A stretch of 24,849 bases of DNA from JBCCRH01 sp039208045 (GTDB lineage Bacteria; Bacteroidota; Bacteroidia; Chitinophagales; Saprospiraceae), in assembly GCA_039208045.1 (NCBI GenBank), contig JBCCRH010000027.1:1-24849 (forward strand). Reading direction: 5' to 3'. The notes under the pieces are model-generated. The model had not been told where the DNA came from. It was given only the letters and a program-made list of their open reading frames with translations, and ran no database searches. A program made the translations under genes and the position numbers. Position 1 is the first letter of the stretch. Every line of letters begins with the position of its first letter. Positions 1 to 8,918 of this stretch are shown here, piece by piece.

Positions 1-3
1 GGT

Positions 4-1458
4 GTGTACAAAACAATAGAGTACAAAAAAAATCTTCAAATAATAAAAGCGGAAAATAATATTGGCTGGGGAATGTGTAAATTGAATAGTGATCTAGTTC
101 TTGAGCCTACATTTGAACACATTGAAATAATGAATGGCGATTCCCTTCTGAAAGTGCAGCAAAATGGGAAAGTCGGACTATATGATATTAATGGAGATAT
201 AATATTCCCTATATCATATGATGATATCCAACTACATTGCAGTGCTAGTTATTGCCTGTATGTGTGTGCAAAAGGCTACTCTATTACTGCATATACAATG
301 GATAGGAAACGTACGAGGTATGATCATAAACTCGTAAGTCTTGTAAATCCTATAAAACAACAAAAGACAGGTAATAAGTACACATACACCTTACCTAATG
401 GAAGAATAATTAGAGATTCTCCTTACCAAATAAAGCATAAAATTGGATATGAAGATAAGCTTCGGTTACTCATCATCAATTACGGTAAGACTAACTATTT
501 GCTAGATACAGGTTTTTATAACATCATCCCTGAAGGCTTTGCCATACCAGATGAATATTGTAACCCGCTAGAAATTGAAATGGGATTGATTCCTGTATAC
601 AGTGATTATCGATCTGGAGTAATTGATCGAAGTGGTAATTGGGTAATCCCTCCAAATGCTTTTGGCTATAAAGTCTTAAGTCCAAACTTAATAGTGCAGC
701 ACAGAGGTAATAGCCAGAAAGATAAAGAAGGCTTAACTTTATTCCGTATCGTACATAATGAGTCCCCTGCTAATATTGGTGAATATAATTATGTCAACAA
801 CGTACCTAAGAACAATTTTTTAATAGTTGGTAATTATTCAAGCCCTGGAAATAATTCCCTCAAGAGGGGAGTAATTGATACTTTGGGTAAAGTAATTATT
901 ACTATGAAACATTCTAAAATTAAAATTTTTAAAAATCATATTGTTGGAATAGATTGGAATAGGCAGGAAGGTTTAGATAATACCTTTGTTTATGATTTAA
1001 ACGGGAATCTAATATGGTCAGCTCCATACACTGACGTCATTTCCATAAAGGAGTCTAATTTATTGAAGTGTAGAATAGGTAATAATTATGGACTAGTCAA
1101 ATTGAGTGGCGAAGAAATCTTACCCCCTATCCACCCCTATCTTAAGGCGATCCCTGAATTAAATATAGTTCAATATGGAACAGAATTATTTAAAACAGTT
1201 ATTATAGACATTGATGGACATATAAAATTCAAGTATCCTGAGAAACTACAATTAGTACCAAGAGAAAAAACAAATGCCCTATTATTTACACATCCACAAA
1301 AAGTTGTTTTATTAAATTCAGACTTTACAATTAAGAAGATTACCCGTGGCAAGTTCTTGAACACGTTTAAGCAATTGTGGCCAGGATTAGGGAGATTCAT
1401 GGCAGATGATAAAGTATTCTTCATGAATTTGGAAACAGGATTTGTATACAAAGAGTAG
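4..1458 (+). CDS. WG-repeat protein, probably 5'-truncated by the window edge
   Basis: The 484-residue product carries at least five degenerate WG (KWGLIDxxG) beta-repeats. Examples are VGLYDINGDIIFPISYDDI near residue 57, SGVIDRSGNWVIPP near 203, RGVIDTLGKVII near 287 and YGLVKLSGEEILPP near 362, with weaker units near 20, 324 and 397. WG repeats are known as beta-rich modules in bacterial proteins of mostly unknown function, often thought to mediate binding. No signal peptide, membrane segment or catalytic domain is visible. The frame opens with GTG at base 4, so the true start may lie upstream of the window. The gene is visibly AT-richer than its neighbours (about a third GC in lines counted by eye, against nearly half elsewhere), which suggests recent acquisition or relaxed constraint. 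Family assignment is fairly sure; function is unknown. Confidence 0.8.
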   Translation: MYKTIEYKKNLQIIKAENNIGWGMCKLNSDLVLEPTFEHIEIMNGDSLLKVQQNGKVGLYDINGDIIFPISYDDIQLHCSASYCLYVCAKGYSITAYTMDRKRTRYDHKLVSLVNPIKQQKTGNKYTYTLPNGRIIRDSPYQIKHKIGYEDKLRLLIINYGKTNYLLDTGFYNIIPEGFAIPDEYCNPLEIEMGLIPVYSDYRSGVIDRSGNWVIPPNAFGYKVLSPNLIVQHRGNSQKDKEGLTLFRIVHNESPANIGEYNYVNNVPKNNFLIVGNYSSPGNNSLKRGVIDTLGKVIITMKHSKIKIFKNHIVGIDWNRQEGLDNTFVYDLNGNLIWSAPYTDVISIKESNLLKCRIGNNYGLVKLSGEEILPPIHPYLKAIPELNIVQYGTELFKTVIIDIDGHIKFKYPEKLQLVPREKTNALLFTHPQKVVLLNSDFTIKKITRGKFLNTFKQLWPGLGRFMADDKVFFMNLETGFVYKE

Positions 1459-1633
1459 CCCCCCGTCCTCCCAAACTCCCTTCCCGCGAAATATTGGATA
1501 TTACATAGCTCTTGCACTGCTTAAATATCCAATATTGAGCCCCCCTCGTCCTCCGTCCCCCATCCTCCCAAAACCCCTCAACTCCCAAACCCCCAAACTC
1601 TTCAACTCCTAAACCCCTAAACCAAAATCCCCC
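1459..1633. repeat. C-rich degenerate repeat spacer with a 13-bp inverted repeat
   Basis: This spacer lies between the convergent 3' ends of the WG-repeat and acetyltransferase genes. It has two parts. One is a perfect 13-bp inverted repeat, aatattggatatt at 1490-1502 and aatatccaatatt at 1524-1536, with a 21-base loop that could form a hairpin on either transcript. The other is a run of degenerate units such as CAACTCCCAAACCCC from about 1537 to 1633, which is almost free of G on the plus strand. The minus strand is therefore a series of G3-G5 runs joined by TTT or TTTA and could fold into G-quadruplexes. No gene is supported here. The structure is seen directly; any role in termination is inference. 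Confidence 0.65.
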
Positions 1634-2185
1634 CTACCCCCAATCCCACCCAATAAGCTCCCACCCCTCCCCATCCGGAGCCACATAGCTATGCAACACC
1701 TGAAAGCCCACCCGCTGATGCGCCTTAAGGGAACGCATATTTCGAGTTGCTACTCCTGTTATGATGAATTCGTAGGCGTCACTCAGATGCATACGCAAGC
1801 CATCATAGAGCCAATCAAAAAAGCCTTCGCCCCGGTAGGGCTTGGCGATACAGATTTGACCCATCACAATGTACGGAGTAGAAGAAAGGGACTTTCCATG
1901 CAACTGAAGCTGATCGATTTGCTCAAACATGGGGATAAGAACGGGAATTTTTTCACGCATACTCACGGGCATTGCCAAAGCGTAGCCTGCCAAGAGGGCC
2001 CGATCACGAATGATAATTTGCGGCGCAGCCGCCATCATTTCTTTGAGTAGCTGGGGAGAATGTTGTACCGTGACGAATCCCTGCGAACGAGCTTCTTCTT
2101 GGGAAATAGCAGTGGGCAGATTAGCCGCTTGCAATTCGAGCAAGTCGGTAATATCTCGGTCGGTCTGAAGGGTCTTGAGCTGCAT
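1634..2185 (-). CDS. GNAT family N-acetyltransferase
   Basis: A 183-residue GNAT-fold protein that would transfer an acyl group from acyl-CoA to an unidentified acceptor in the cytoplasm. The acetyl-CoA loop (motif A) is visible as IAKPYRGEGFFDWLYDGL, matching the R/QxxGxG/A consensus. It is followed by ITGVATRNMRSLKAHQRVGF, the typical motif B region where a returning residue packs on a conserved GF. I chose the ATG at 2185; the longer open frame to 2206 depends on TTG and adds seven poorly typical residues. The gene follows rnr by about 54 bases on the same strand and could be co-transcribed with it. The substrate cannot be read from the sequence. Confidence 0.82.
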   Translation of the reverse strand: MQLKTLQTDRDITDLLELQAANLPTAISQEEARSQGFVTVQHSPQLLKEMMAAAPQIIIRDRALLAGYALAMPVSMREKIPVLIPMFEQIDQLQLHGKSLSSTPYIVMGQICIAKPYRGEGFFDWLYDGLRMHLSDAYEFIITGVATRNMRSLKAHQRVGFQVLHSYVAPDGEGWELIGWDWG

Positions 2186-2239
2186 CTTGGGTAGCAAACA
2201 TTTCAATGAATGTACACTTTTTTGAGGAAACGGTCGTAT

Positions 2240-4411
2240 TTATTCCTCCTCCGGACTCACCCAAGCCATTTCAATTCTGCGCTTTCGTAAGTCGGTAGAG
2301 ACAATGCGCACCCGAATTTCGTCGCCCATTTTGTACTCTGCTCCGCTCCGTCGCCCCTTGATACGTAGGCTAGCAGGCCCCACATTAAAGGGCTCGTCCA
2401 TCGTTTCGAAGGGCACGAAGCCCTCACATCGGTTTTCTAGCAACTCCACGAAGATGCCACGCTCAATGATCCCATTGATTTGCCCAGCAAATTCTTCGCC
2501 GACATGCTTTTCCATAAACTCTACCTGCTTATACTTCACCGACTCGCGCTCCGCATCATTGGCCTTGCGCTCTTGAATGGAGATATGCTTGCACTGCTCC
2601 GTCAAGCGGGCGTGCTTGGCGCGATGGGGACGCTCGACATTTAGATTCAAATCTAAAATACGGTGGGCCAATACATCAGAGTAGCGCCGTATAGGGGAAG
2701 TGAAGTGGGTATAATAGTCAAAGCCAAGGCCGTAGTGGCCAATATTATCGGGAGAGTATTCTGCTTTGGCCATCGTGCGAATGGCTAGGGGTTCCAAGAG
2801 CTTGAGGTGCGCATCGGTTTTAGCTGCTTTGAGCAAACGGTTGTACGAGCGCCCTACCGCTTGTGGGGTACTCACATCCAGCTCCACACCCAACTCCATG
2901 GCAAAGCGCGCAAACTCCGCCACGCGCTCCATATCCGGCTGATCGTGAATACGATAGACGAAAGGTACCTCATTTTCAAATTTCACACCCAACCGGTGCA
3001 TGTACGTCGCCACTTCTCTATTCGCTAAGAGCATGAAGTCTTCGATTAACATATGAGCGTCCTTCCGCTCTTTGACGAATACCTCTACCGGCACGCCATT
3101 CTCATCTAACCGAAAACGTACTTCTTCTGTATCAAAATTAATGGCTCCTTCTCTGAAACGCCGTTTGCGTAAAGCAAGCGCTACCTTATTGAGCACTCGT
3201 AGCTCATCTGCAAAATCGCCTTCTCCGCTATCGAGCACGTTCTGGGCTTGCCCATAGGTAAATCGGCGATTGGAATGGGTAATAGTACGACCAAACCAAC
3301 GACTCTGAATTTTATTGTTCTTATCAAACTCAAAGACGGCAGAAAAGGTAAACTTATCCTCATTTGGTCGCAACGAGCAGAGTTCGTTCGAAATCTTTTC
3401 CGGCAACATCGGCAATACGCGATCCACCAAGTAGACCGAAGTAGAACGCTCAAAAGCTTCCTTATCGAGCGCAGTACCTGCCTGTACATAGTGCGTCACA
3501 TCCGCGATGTGTACGCCAATTTCTAAATGGCCGTTGTCCAGATAACGCAACGAAAGCGCATCATCAAAGTCTTTTGCATCGGTCGGGTCAATAGTAAAGG
3601 TGGGTACTTCGCGCATATCCCAGCGCTTTTCTAGTTCTTCGTCTGTCACCTCCATAGACAAGCGCTCCGATTCTTGAATGACCTCGTCGGGAAACTCCAG
3701 ATTGAAGCCATTCTTGATCAAAATTGACTTCATCTCAATATCTGAGCTACCAGTCTGGCCGAGCACACTCGTTACTTTACCTTCTACGCTTCCTTCCTCA
3801 TCGTGCCATTTGGTCACTTTGACGACTACTTTATCGCCATTTTCAGCGCCTTTGGTAAAGTTATTGGGCACTTCAATGCGTAGTGTATCATTGGTATCAG
3901 GTACTACGACAGCATGTTTTGGAAACAGCTTGATACTACCGATAAAATGTTCTGTTGCTCGCTCGATCACTTCCAAAATCTCACCCTCAGCACGGCGTCG
4001 CCCCGGCGGCACCCATACTTTGATGCGTACTTTATCGCCATTTAAGGCGGTATTCATATACTTAGCTGATACGTGTACATCATCTTCCAACTCTTCGATC
4101 ATGATATAAGCCGAACCCGAACGGGTCATATCGACGATGCCTTCATGGAAAGACTTAGGGCTACTTCGGCGAGGCTGTACTTTGAGTTTGTACTTAAACT
4201 CGCCCATATCTATCAGTTGCTGGGATTCCACCAACTTATCAATAGCTGCTTGTACAGAGTCTTTGTTGTTGGATACTTTTAGCTTGCGCGCTACTTGTTT
4301 GGGGTTTAATCGTTTTTTTGGGTGGCGCTTAAATAAACGTAATACTGCAGATTGCAATTGAGGCGCACTCAATCGTTGTCCCTTTGCGTTTAGGGTCTTC
4401 TTTTTTCTCAT
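2240..4411 (-). CDS. rnr: Ribonuclease R (RNB-family 3'-5' exoribonuclease)
   Basis: A processive 3'-to-5' exoribonuclease that degrades structured RNA in the cytoplasm. At 723 residues it is of normal RNase R length. The order is an N-terminal winged-helix region (about 10-75), two cold-shock/OB-like domains (about 90-230), the RNB catalytic domain (about 265-600) and a C-terminal S1 domain (about 630-715, GQINGIIERGIFVELLENRC). The metal-binding aspartates lie in TIDPTDAKDFDDA, as D275, D281, D283 and D284, corresponding to D272, D278, D280 and D281 of the E. coli enzyme. HYGLGFDYYTHFTSPIRRYSD is the conserved RNB signature around residue 570. The start is ATG at 4411. It lies between an unknown protein gene upstream and an acetyltransferase downstream, all leftward. 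Confidence 0.96.
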   Translation of the reverse strand: MRKKKTLNAKGQRLSAPQLQSAVLRLFKRHPKKRLNPKQVARKLKVSNNKDSVQAAIDKLVESQQLIDMGEFKYKLKVQPRRSSPKSFHEGIVDMTRSGSAYIMIEELEDDVHVSAKYMNTALNGDKVRIKVWVPPGRRRAEGEILEVIERATEHFIGSIKLFPKHAVVVPDTNDTLRIEVPNNFTKGAENGDKVVVKVTKWHDEEGSVEGKVTSVLGQTGSSDIEMKSILIKNGFNLEFPDEVIQESERLSMEVTDEELEKRWDMREVPTFTIDPTDAKDFDDALSLRYLDNGHLEIGVHIADVTHYVQAGTALDKEAFERSTSVYLVDRVLPMLPEKISNELCSLRPNEDKFTFSAVFEFDKNNKIQSRWFGRTITHSNRRFTYGQAQNVLDSGEGDFADELRVLNKVALALRKRRFREGAINFDTEEVRFRLDENGVPVEVFVKERKDAHMLIEDFMLLANREVATYMHRLGVKFENEVPFVYRIHDQPDMERVAEFARFAMELGVELDVSTPQAVGRSYNRLLKAAKTDAHLKLLEPLAIRTMAKAEYSPDNIGHYGLGFDYYTHFTSPIRRYSDVLAHRILDLNLNVERPHRAKHARLTEQCKHISIQERKANDAERESVKYKQVEFMEKHVGEEFAGQINGIIERGIFVELLENRCEGFVPFETMDEPFNVGPASLRIKGRRSGAEYKMGDEIRVRIVSTDLRKRRIEMAWVSPEEE

Positions 4412-4471
4412 TGTTGAATTAAATTGAAATTGTTTTTGGGGAAAGTTTTGTGTTTGTTGTTGTTTACTATC

Positions 4472-4972
4472 TTATTCTGATTCTATAATGTTTCCTTCAG
4501 GCAGAAGTTCGAGTTGGAAGGCACGGCTGGAAGAAGCGTCATAGTCGTCAATATCGATCCCTTGCTGGCCACTTACTACGTGGATAGTCCAGTCTTCATC
4601 AATGGTCGCTACTGATTGGGTCAACAGCTCGCCATCTGAAAAAGTTCCAGCAATGACTTTTTTATCAATTGCTACTCCTTGTTTCGTGAAGGTAAGCAAG
4701 ATATATTGGTAATTGAGTAATCCTGCTTTCCAATAGACTACTGCGTGAATATCATAGGTGTTAGATAACCGAAAGCAAGGCACAAATTCGGTCATATCAT
4801 CCACTTCTTCGAGTTCAGTGGGTAGTAAATACTGCTGTATAGCTAGCGCAGGTAGTGGGTCATTCTTTTTGCTAAACACAAAGTGGCTATCCGTACCTAG
4901 TGTAATGGGTAGCTCAATTTCTGGGAATAGCGATAAGAAATGGGGAAACTGAATTTTACTTTTCTCGTACAT
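4472..4972 (-). CDS. Conserved hypothetical protein upstream of rnr
   Basis: I do not recognise a named domain in this 166-residue acidic protein. It has no signal peptide or membrane helix and looks like a globular cytoplasmic protein rich in beta strands, with aromatic and acidic patches such as FRLSNTYDIHAVVYWKAGLL and an acidic C-terminus. I chose ATG at 4972 (MYEKSKIQFPHFLSLFPEI); the open frame reaches a TTG at 5005, which would add eleven residues. It lies 60 bases upstream of rnr on the same strand, so co-transcription is plausible. A near-match to the -7 element (TATTTTG on the minus strand, 5039-5033) lies upstream. That it is a real gene is likely from its composition and position; its function is unknown. 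Confidence 0.7.
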   Translation of the reverse strand: MYEKSKIQFPHFLSLFPEIELPITLGTDSHFVFSKKNDPLPALAIQQYLLPTELEEVDDMTEFVPCFRLSNTYDIHAVVYWKAGLLNYQYILLTFTKQGVAIDKKVIAGTFSDGELLTQSVATIDEDWTIHVVSGQQGIDIDDYDASSSRAFQLELLPEGNIIESE

Positions 4973-5056
4973 GAATAGTTTTGAGTGGATAAAAAAGTTT
5001 GCCAATTTTGAATGATTCTAAATAATTTAGTTCAAAATACAATCACCGAACTACGG

Positions 5057-5087
5057 TTGGGCTTCTGAGCTTTATGATATAGATTTG
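5057..5087 (+). promoter_or_regulatory. Bacteroidota-type promoter of the sdh operon
   Basis: A TTG at 5057-5059 and a perfect TAnnTTTG box (TAGATTTG, 5080-5087) are separated by 20 bases. This fits the -33/-7 promoter described for Bacteroidota primary sigma factors. Transcription would begin near 5092 and leave a leader of about 85 bases before the sdhC ATG at 5178. It is the best promoter match I found in the window. Confidence 0.65.
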
Positions 5088-5177
5088 TCAGTAATCGAAT
5101 TCAAGGCAGGTTTAACGCATTTTTGAGGCAATTGCCCGATTTATTTTACAAAAGTAACAAACGAAAAAACAAGAAAC

Positions 5178-5870
5178 ATGAGTTGGTTTATCAATTTTCT
5201 AACTTCTTCCATCGGACGAAAGTTGATCATGAGCCTAAGTGGACTCTTCTTGATATCATTTTTAGTCATCCATTTAATTGGAAACTTACAGCTTCTATAC
5301 GATGATAATGGCGAAAAGTTTAATCTATACGCCGAATTTATGACTACCAACCCAGTGATCAAAACAGTCTCTTACCTATTGTATGCATCTATACTATTGC
5401 ATGCTGTGCAGGGGTGGGCGCTGTGGCGCAAAAATCGGCAAGCACGTGGCAACAGTCGGTATGCAGTGAAGGTAACGCGCGCTGTGAATACCAATTCTTG
5501 GGCAGCTCGAAACATGGGCTGGTTGGGGACAATCATTTTTGTTTTCTTACTCTTGCACCTCTATCAGTTTTGGTTGCAGATGAAGCTCGGAAACGTGGAA
5601 TATGTATCCTACAATGGAGGCGAAGAAGTAAAAGATTTGTACACGATTGTAGCAGTTGCTTACTCCAATATTGGCTATGTCATTTTCTATGTTGCTTCTA
5701 TGGTGGTAATTGGTTATCACTTATTACATGGATTCCAAAGCGCATTCCAATCGCTAGGCCTAAATCATCAAAAATATTCACCACTGATTCAAACAACGGG
5801 TAAAATTATTGCAGTAGTATTACCCTTGTTGTTCGCAATCATCCCTATATATATGTATGCTATGCTATAA
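5178..5870 (+). CDS. sdhC: Succinate dehydrogenase cytochrome b558 membrane subunit
   Basis: The membrane anchor of complex II, which passes electrons from succinate oxidation to the menaquinone pool through heme b. The 230-residue protein has five hydrophobic helices (about 14-40, 62-82, 115-135, 158-182 and 208-229) and matches the single-anchor b558 family of Bacteroidota and Bacillus, not the E. coli SdhC/SdhD pair. Candidate heme-ligand histidines in membrane segments are H32, H75, H127, H181 and H184. The start is ATG at 5178; the reading frame begins MSWFINFLTSSIGRK, as is usual for this family. It is the first gene of sdhC-sdhA-sdhB, with 52 bases before sdhA. Confidence 0.95.
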   Translation: MSWFINFLTSSIGRKLIMSLSGLFLISFLVIHLIGNLQLLYDDNGEKFNLYAEFMTTNPVIKTVSYLLYASILLHAVQGWALWRKNRQARGNSRYAVKVTRAVNTNSWAARNMGWLGTIIFVFLLLHLYQFWLQMKLGNVEYVSYNGGEEVKDLYTIVAVAYSNIGYVIFYVASMVVIGYHLLHGFQSAFQSLGLNHQKYSPLIQTTGKIIAVVLPLLFAIIPIYMYAML

Positions 5871-5922
5871 GTGGTACCTAGTATACCATTCATTTAATTG
5901 TTGAGATAAAAATCGCTTTACA

Positions 5923-7920
5923 ATGTTCGAAAGTAAAACTCCTCCTGGCTCCTTATCCGATAAGTGGACGAACTATCGCTCCACGATGAATTTGGTGGCT
6001 CCTAATAATAAAAGACGCATCGAAATTATTGTAGTAGGAACAGGCCTAGCCGGTGCTGCCGCTGCTGCTACCCTTGGTGAATTGGGGTATAATGTAAAAT
6101 GCTTCACTTTCCATGATAGCCCGCGCCGTGCGCACAGTATCGCTGCTCAAGGTGGTATCAATGCCGCTAAAAACTACCAGAATGATGGAGATAGTGTTTA
6201 TCGCCTATTCTACGATACCATTAAGGGAGGAGATTATCGCTCTCGCGAATCCAACGTACATCGTTTGGCAGAGGTGAGTCGCAATATCATCGATCAAGCG
6301 GTAGCCCAAGGGGTACCTTTTGCCCGTGAATATGGTGGATTACTCGCCAACCGTTCTTTTGGTGGGGTGCAGGTTAGCCGTACCTTCTACGCTAAAGGAC
6401 AAACAGGACAGCAATTGCTACTCGGCGCCTACTCTGCGCTTTCGCGCCAGATTTCTACGGGTAGTGTAAAAATGTACAATCGCCACGAGATGCTCGACAT
6501 CGTAAAGATCGATGGGAAAGCGCGTGGTATTATCGCACGTAACCTCTTAACAGGGGAGTTGGAGCGTCATGCAGCGCATTGTGTAGTGCTAGCTTCTGGT
6601 GGCTATGGCAATGTATTTTACCTATCTACCAATGCCATGAACAGCAACGGTAGCGCTGCTTGGCGGGCCGTACGCCGTGGAGCCTACATGGCCAATCCTT
6701 GCTTCACGCAAATTCACCCTACTTGTATCCCTGTTTCGGGCGATTATCAGTCGAAGCTTACGCTAATGTCAGAGTCCTTGCGGAACGATGGCCGAGTTTG
6801 GGTACCCAAAAAATTGGAAGACGCAAAGGCAATCCGCGAAGGAAAAAAACGTGGAAATGATATTCCAGAAGAAGATCGTGACTACTACCTAGAGCGAAGG
6901 TATCCTGCCTTTGGTAACTTGGTACCACGTGATGTGGCATCGCGCGCAGCGAAAGTAGCTTGCGATGAAGGCTTGGGCGTGAGTCCAACAGGATTAGCAG
7001 TATTCCTCGACTTTGAGGATGCTGTGATGCGCTATGGCCGCTCGGAGGCAAATACGCGCAACATGCATAATGCAAGTGATGCTGAGATCAAAAAAATGGG
7101 TACTGATGTAGTGGAAGCTAAGTATGGTAACCTTTTTGAAATGTACGAGAAAATCACTGGCGACGATCCATATACTACCCCAATGAAGATTTACCCCGCA
7201 GTACACTACACCATGGGAGGTATTTGGGTAGATTATAACTTAGAAACTAATGTACCTGGCTTGTTTGCCTTGGGCGAAGCTAATTTCTCTGATCACGGCG
7301 CTAACCGCTTAGGTGCCTCTGCCTTGATGCAAGGTTTGGCCGATGGCTACTTCGTGATTCCCTACACTATCGGACAGTTCTTATCTGGTGAGATTCGTAC
7401 TCCAAATATTGACCCTGCTCACGAAGCATTTGCGGAAGCAGAAAAAGAAGTGAAAGACCGCTTGGAGCAATTGATTAATATTAAAGGCAACCAGTCAGTA
7501 GAAAGTTTCCACCGCCGTTTGGGTAAAATCATGTGGGACTACTGCGGTATGTCACGTAATGCAGATGGCTTGATGGCTGCCCGCCAAATGGTACGCGAAT
7601 TGCGCGAAGAGTTCTACCGCGACGTATTCGTACCAGGTTCTGCCGATGAATTTAACCCCGAGTTGGAAAAAGCAGCACGTGTGGCAGACTTCCTAGAACT
7701 AGGTGAAGTAATGATCCTGGATGCTTACGAGCGTAGAGAATCATGTGGTGGCCACTTCCGTGAGGAGTACCAAACTGAAGAAGGAGAAGCACTACGCGAT
7801 GATGAGAACTTTGCTTTCGTTTCTGCATGGGAATACAAAGGATGGGAAGAAGACCCTGTGCTACACAAGGAAGAATTAGTCTTTGAAAATGTAGAGCTGA
7901 AAACCCGTTCTTACAAATAA
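5923..7920 (+). CDS. sdhA: Succinate dehydrogenase/fumarate reductase flavoprotein subunit
   Basis: The catalytic subunit that oxidises succinate to fumarate at a covalent FAD on the cytoplasmic face of the membrane. At 665 residues it has the length of the Bacteroidota/Bacillus type. The dinucleotide fold is VVGTGLAGAAAAATLGELGY (about 37-56). H71 in RRAHSIAAQGGINA is the expected covalent flavin attachment site. Further family motifs are RSFGGVQVSRTFYAKGQTGQ, FTQIHPTCIP, HYTMGGIWVD and the FAD-binding ALGEANFSDHGANRLGASAL. It begins with ATG at 5923. It sits between sdhC and sdhB and surely belongs to the same operon. Direction (dehydrogenase or fumarate reductase) cannot be told from sequence alone; the b558-type anchor and absence of FrdD favour either use with menaquinone. 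Confidence 0.97.
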   Translation: MFESKTPPGSLSDKWTNYRSTMNLVAPNNKRRIEIIVVGTGLAGAAAAATLGELGYNVKCFTFHDSPRRAHSIAAQGGINAAKNYQNDGDSVYRLFYDTIKGGDYRSRESNVHRLAEVSRNIIDQAVAQGVPFAREYGGLLANRSFGGVQVSRTFYAKGQTGQQLLLGAYSALSRQISTGSVKMYNRHEMLDIVKIDGKARGIIARNLLTGELERHAAHCVVLASGGYGNVFYLSTNAMNSNGSAAWRAVRRGAYMANPCFTQIHPTCIPVSGDYQSKLTLMSESLRNDGRVWVPKKLEDAKAIREGKKRGNDIPEEDRDYYLERRYPAFGNLVPRDVASRAAKVACDEGLGVSPTGLAVFLDFEDAVMRYGRSEANTRNMHNASDAEIKKMGTDVVEAKYGNLFEMYEKITGDDPYTTPMKIYPAVHYTMGGIWVDYNLETNVPGLFALGEANFSDHGANRLGASALMQGLADGYFVIPYTIGQFLSGEIRTPNIDPAHEAFAEAEKEVKDRLEQLINIKGNQSVESFHRRLGKIMWDYCGMSRNADGLMAARQMVRELREEFYRDVFVPGSADEFNPELEKAARVADFLELGEVMILDAYERRESCGGHFREEYQTEEGEALRDDENFAFVSAWEYKGWEEDPVLHKEELVFENVELKTRSYK

Positions 7921-7968
7921 CATTTTTGAACTTTTCCGAAGATCCAATCTTCGTCAAAACATACAGTT

Positions 7969-8724
7969 ATGAAACTGAATCTTAAAATTTGGAGACAAAA
8001 AAGCGGTAAGACTAAAGGTGGTTTCGAAACCTATGCGCTCGATAATGTGAGTGAGCATATGTCCTTTTTGGAAATGCTAGATGTGCTAAATGAGCAACTT
8101 ATCGCTGAAAAAAAGATGCCGGTGGCATTTGAGCACGACTGCCGCGAAGGTATCTGTGGAACGTGCAGCATGGTGGTAAATGGCCACCCACACGGCCCCA
8201 ATGCTGGCACAACAGTTTGCCAGTTGCACATGCGTTTCTTCAAGGATGGCGATACCGTAGTAATTGAGCCATTCCGCGCCAAGGCCTTTCCAGTAATCCG
8301 TGACTTGGTAGTGGATCGCTCTGCTTTTGACCGAATTATACAGTCAGGAGGATATATTTCAGTGAATACGGGTCAAGCACAAGATGCCAACGCCATTCCT
8401 GTAGAGAAGGATCAAGCATTAGGTGCTTTCGATGCAGCAGCTTGTATTGGTTGTGGAGCATGTGTGGCAGCTTGTCCGAATGCCTCTGCCATGCTATTTA
8501 CCTCTGCTAAAGTATCCCACCTATCGCAATTGCCACAGGGCAAAGTAGAAGCGAAGCGCCGTGCGCAAGCGATGGTAAAGCAGATGGATCAAGAAGGCTT
8601 CGGTATGTGCTCTAATATCACAGCCTGCGAAGCAGAATGTCCAAAAGGCATCTCGGTAGAGAATATTGCAAAAATGAACCGCGAGTATCTGACTTCTGTT
8701 TTAGGGTCGCAGCTGGAAGCTTAG
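7969..8724 (+). CDS. sdhB: Succinate dehydrogenase/fumarate reductase iron-sulfur subunit
   Basis: The electron-transfer subunit linking the flavin of SdhA to the heme of SdhC. In 251 residues all three iron-sulfur cluster sites are intact. The [2Fe-2S] site has C58, C63, C66 and C84 in CREGICGTC and TTVCQLH. The ferredoxin-like part has CIGCGACVAACP with C159, C162, C165 and C169, and CSNITACEAECPKGI with C214, C220 and C224, together holding the [4Fe-4S] and [3Fe-4S] clusters. The start is ATG at 7969, 48 bases after sdhA. A terminator hairpin follows at 8812-8843, so the operon ends here. Confidence 0.97.
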   Translation: MKLNLKIWRQKSGKTKGGFETYALDNVSEHMSFLEMLDVLNEQLIAEKKMPVAFEHDCREGICGTCSMVVNGHPHGPNAGTTVCQLHMRFFKDGDTVVIEPFRAKAFPVIRDLVVDRSAFDRIIQSGGYISVNTGQAQDANAIPVEKDQALGAFDAAACIGCGACVAACPNASAMLFTSAKVSHLSQLPQGKVEAKRRAQAMVKQMDQEGFGMCSNITACEAECPKGISVENIAKMNREYLTSVLGSQLEA

Positions 8725-8811
8725 CCGTAGTCCTGTAACAAGTACAGATAATATCGTATATTGTGAGACAACTGATTTTTTATTCAGTTGCCCTTCAGAT
8801 ATAAGTTTTAG

Positions 8812-8843
8812 ATCCCTGCATGCATTGGTGTGTAGGGATTTTT
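8812..8843 (+). terminator. Factor-independent terminator of sdhCAB
   Basis: Arms atccctgcatgc (8812-8823) and gtgtgtagggat (8828-8839) pair over 12 positions with four G-U pairs around a 4-base loop. They are followed by a short T run (8839-8843) and TTTG. A second, weaker hairpin, caactga/tcagttg at 8769-8790, lies upstream without a T run. The position 88 bases after the sdhB stop fits an operon end. Confidence 0.7.
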
Positions 8844-8918
8844 GTTTGCTGATGTACTAATCTAAACCTCTGGAATCTAGCCCTTATTATCGTGTAACAA
8901 AAATAAATTTAGGGCCTC

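Noticed and set aside
1537..1633. Possible CRISPR or tandem repeat array
   Set aside because: The units are degenerate, of uneven length and without spacers; this is low-complexity C-rich DNA, not a CRISPR array.
1691..2050. A plus-strand open frame opposite the GNAT gene
   Set aside because: The opposite strand carries the clear acetyl-CoA binding motif; this frame has no recognisable features.
3678..4109. A 143-codon plus-strand open frame inside rnr
   Set aside because: It is antisense to conserved RNase R domains, and its Ser/Leu/Thr-rich product has no family features.
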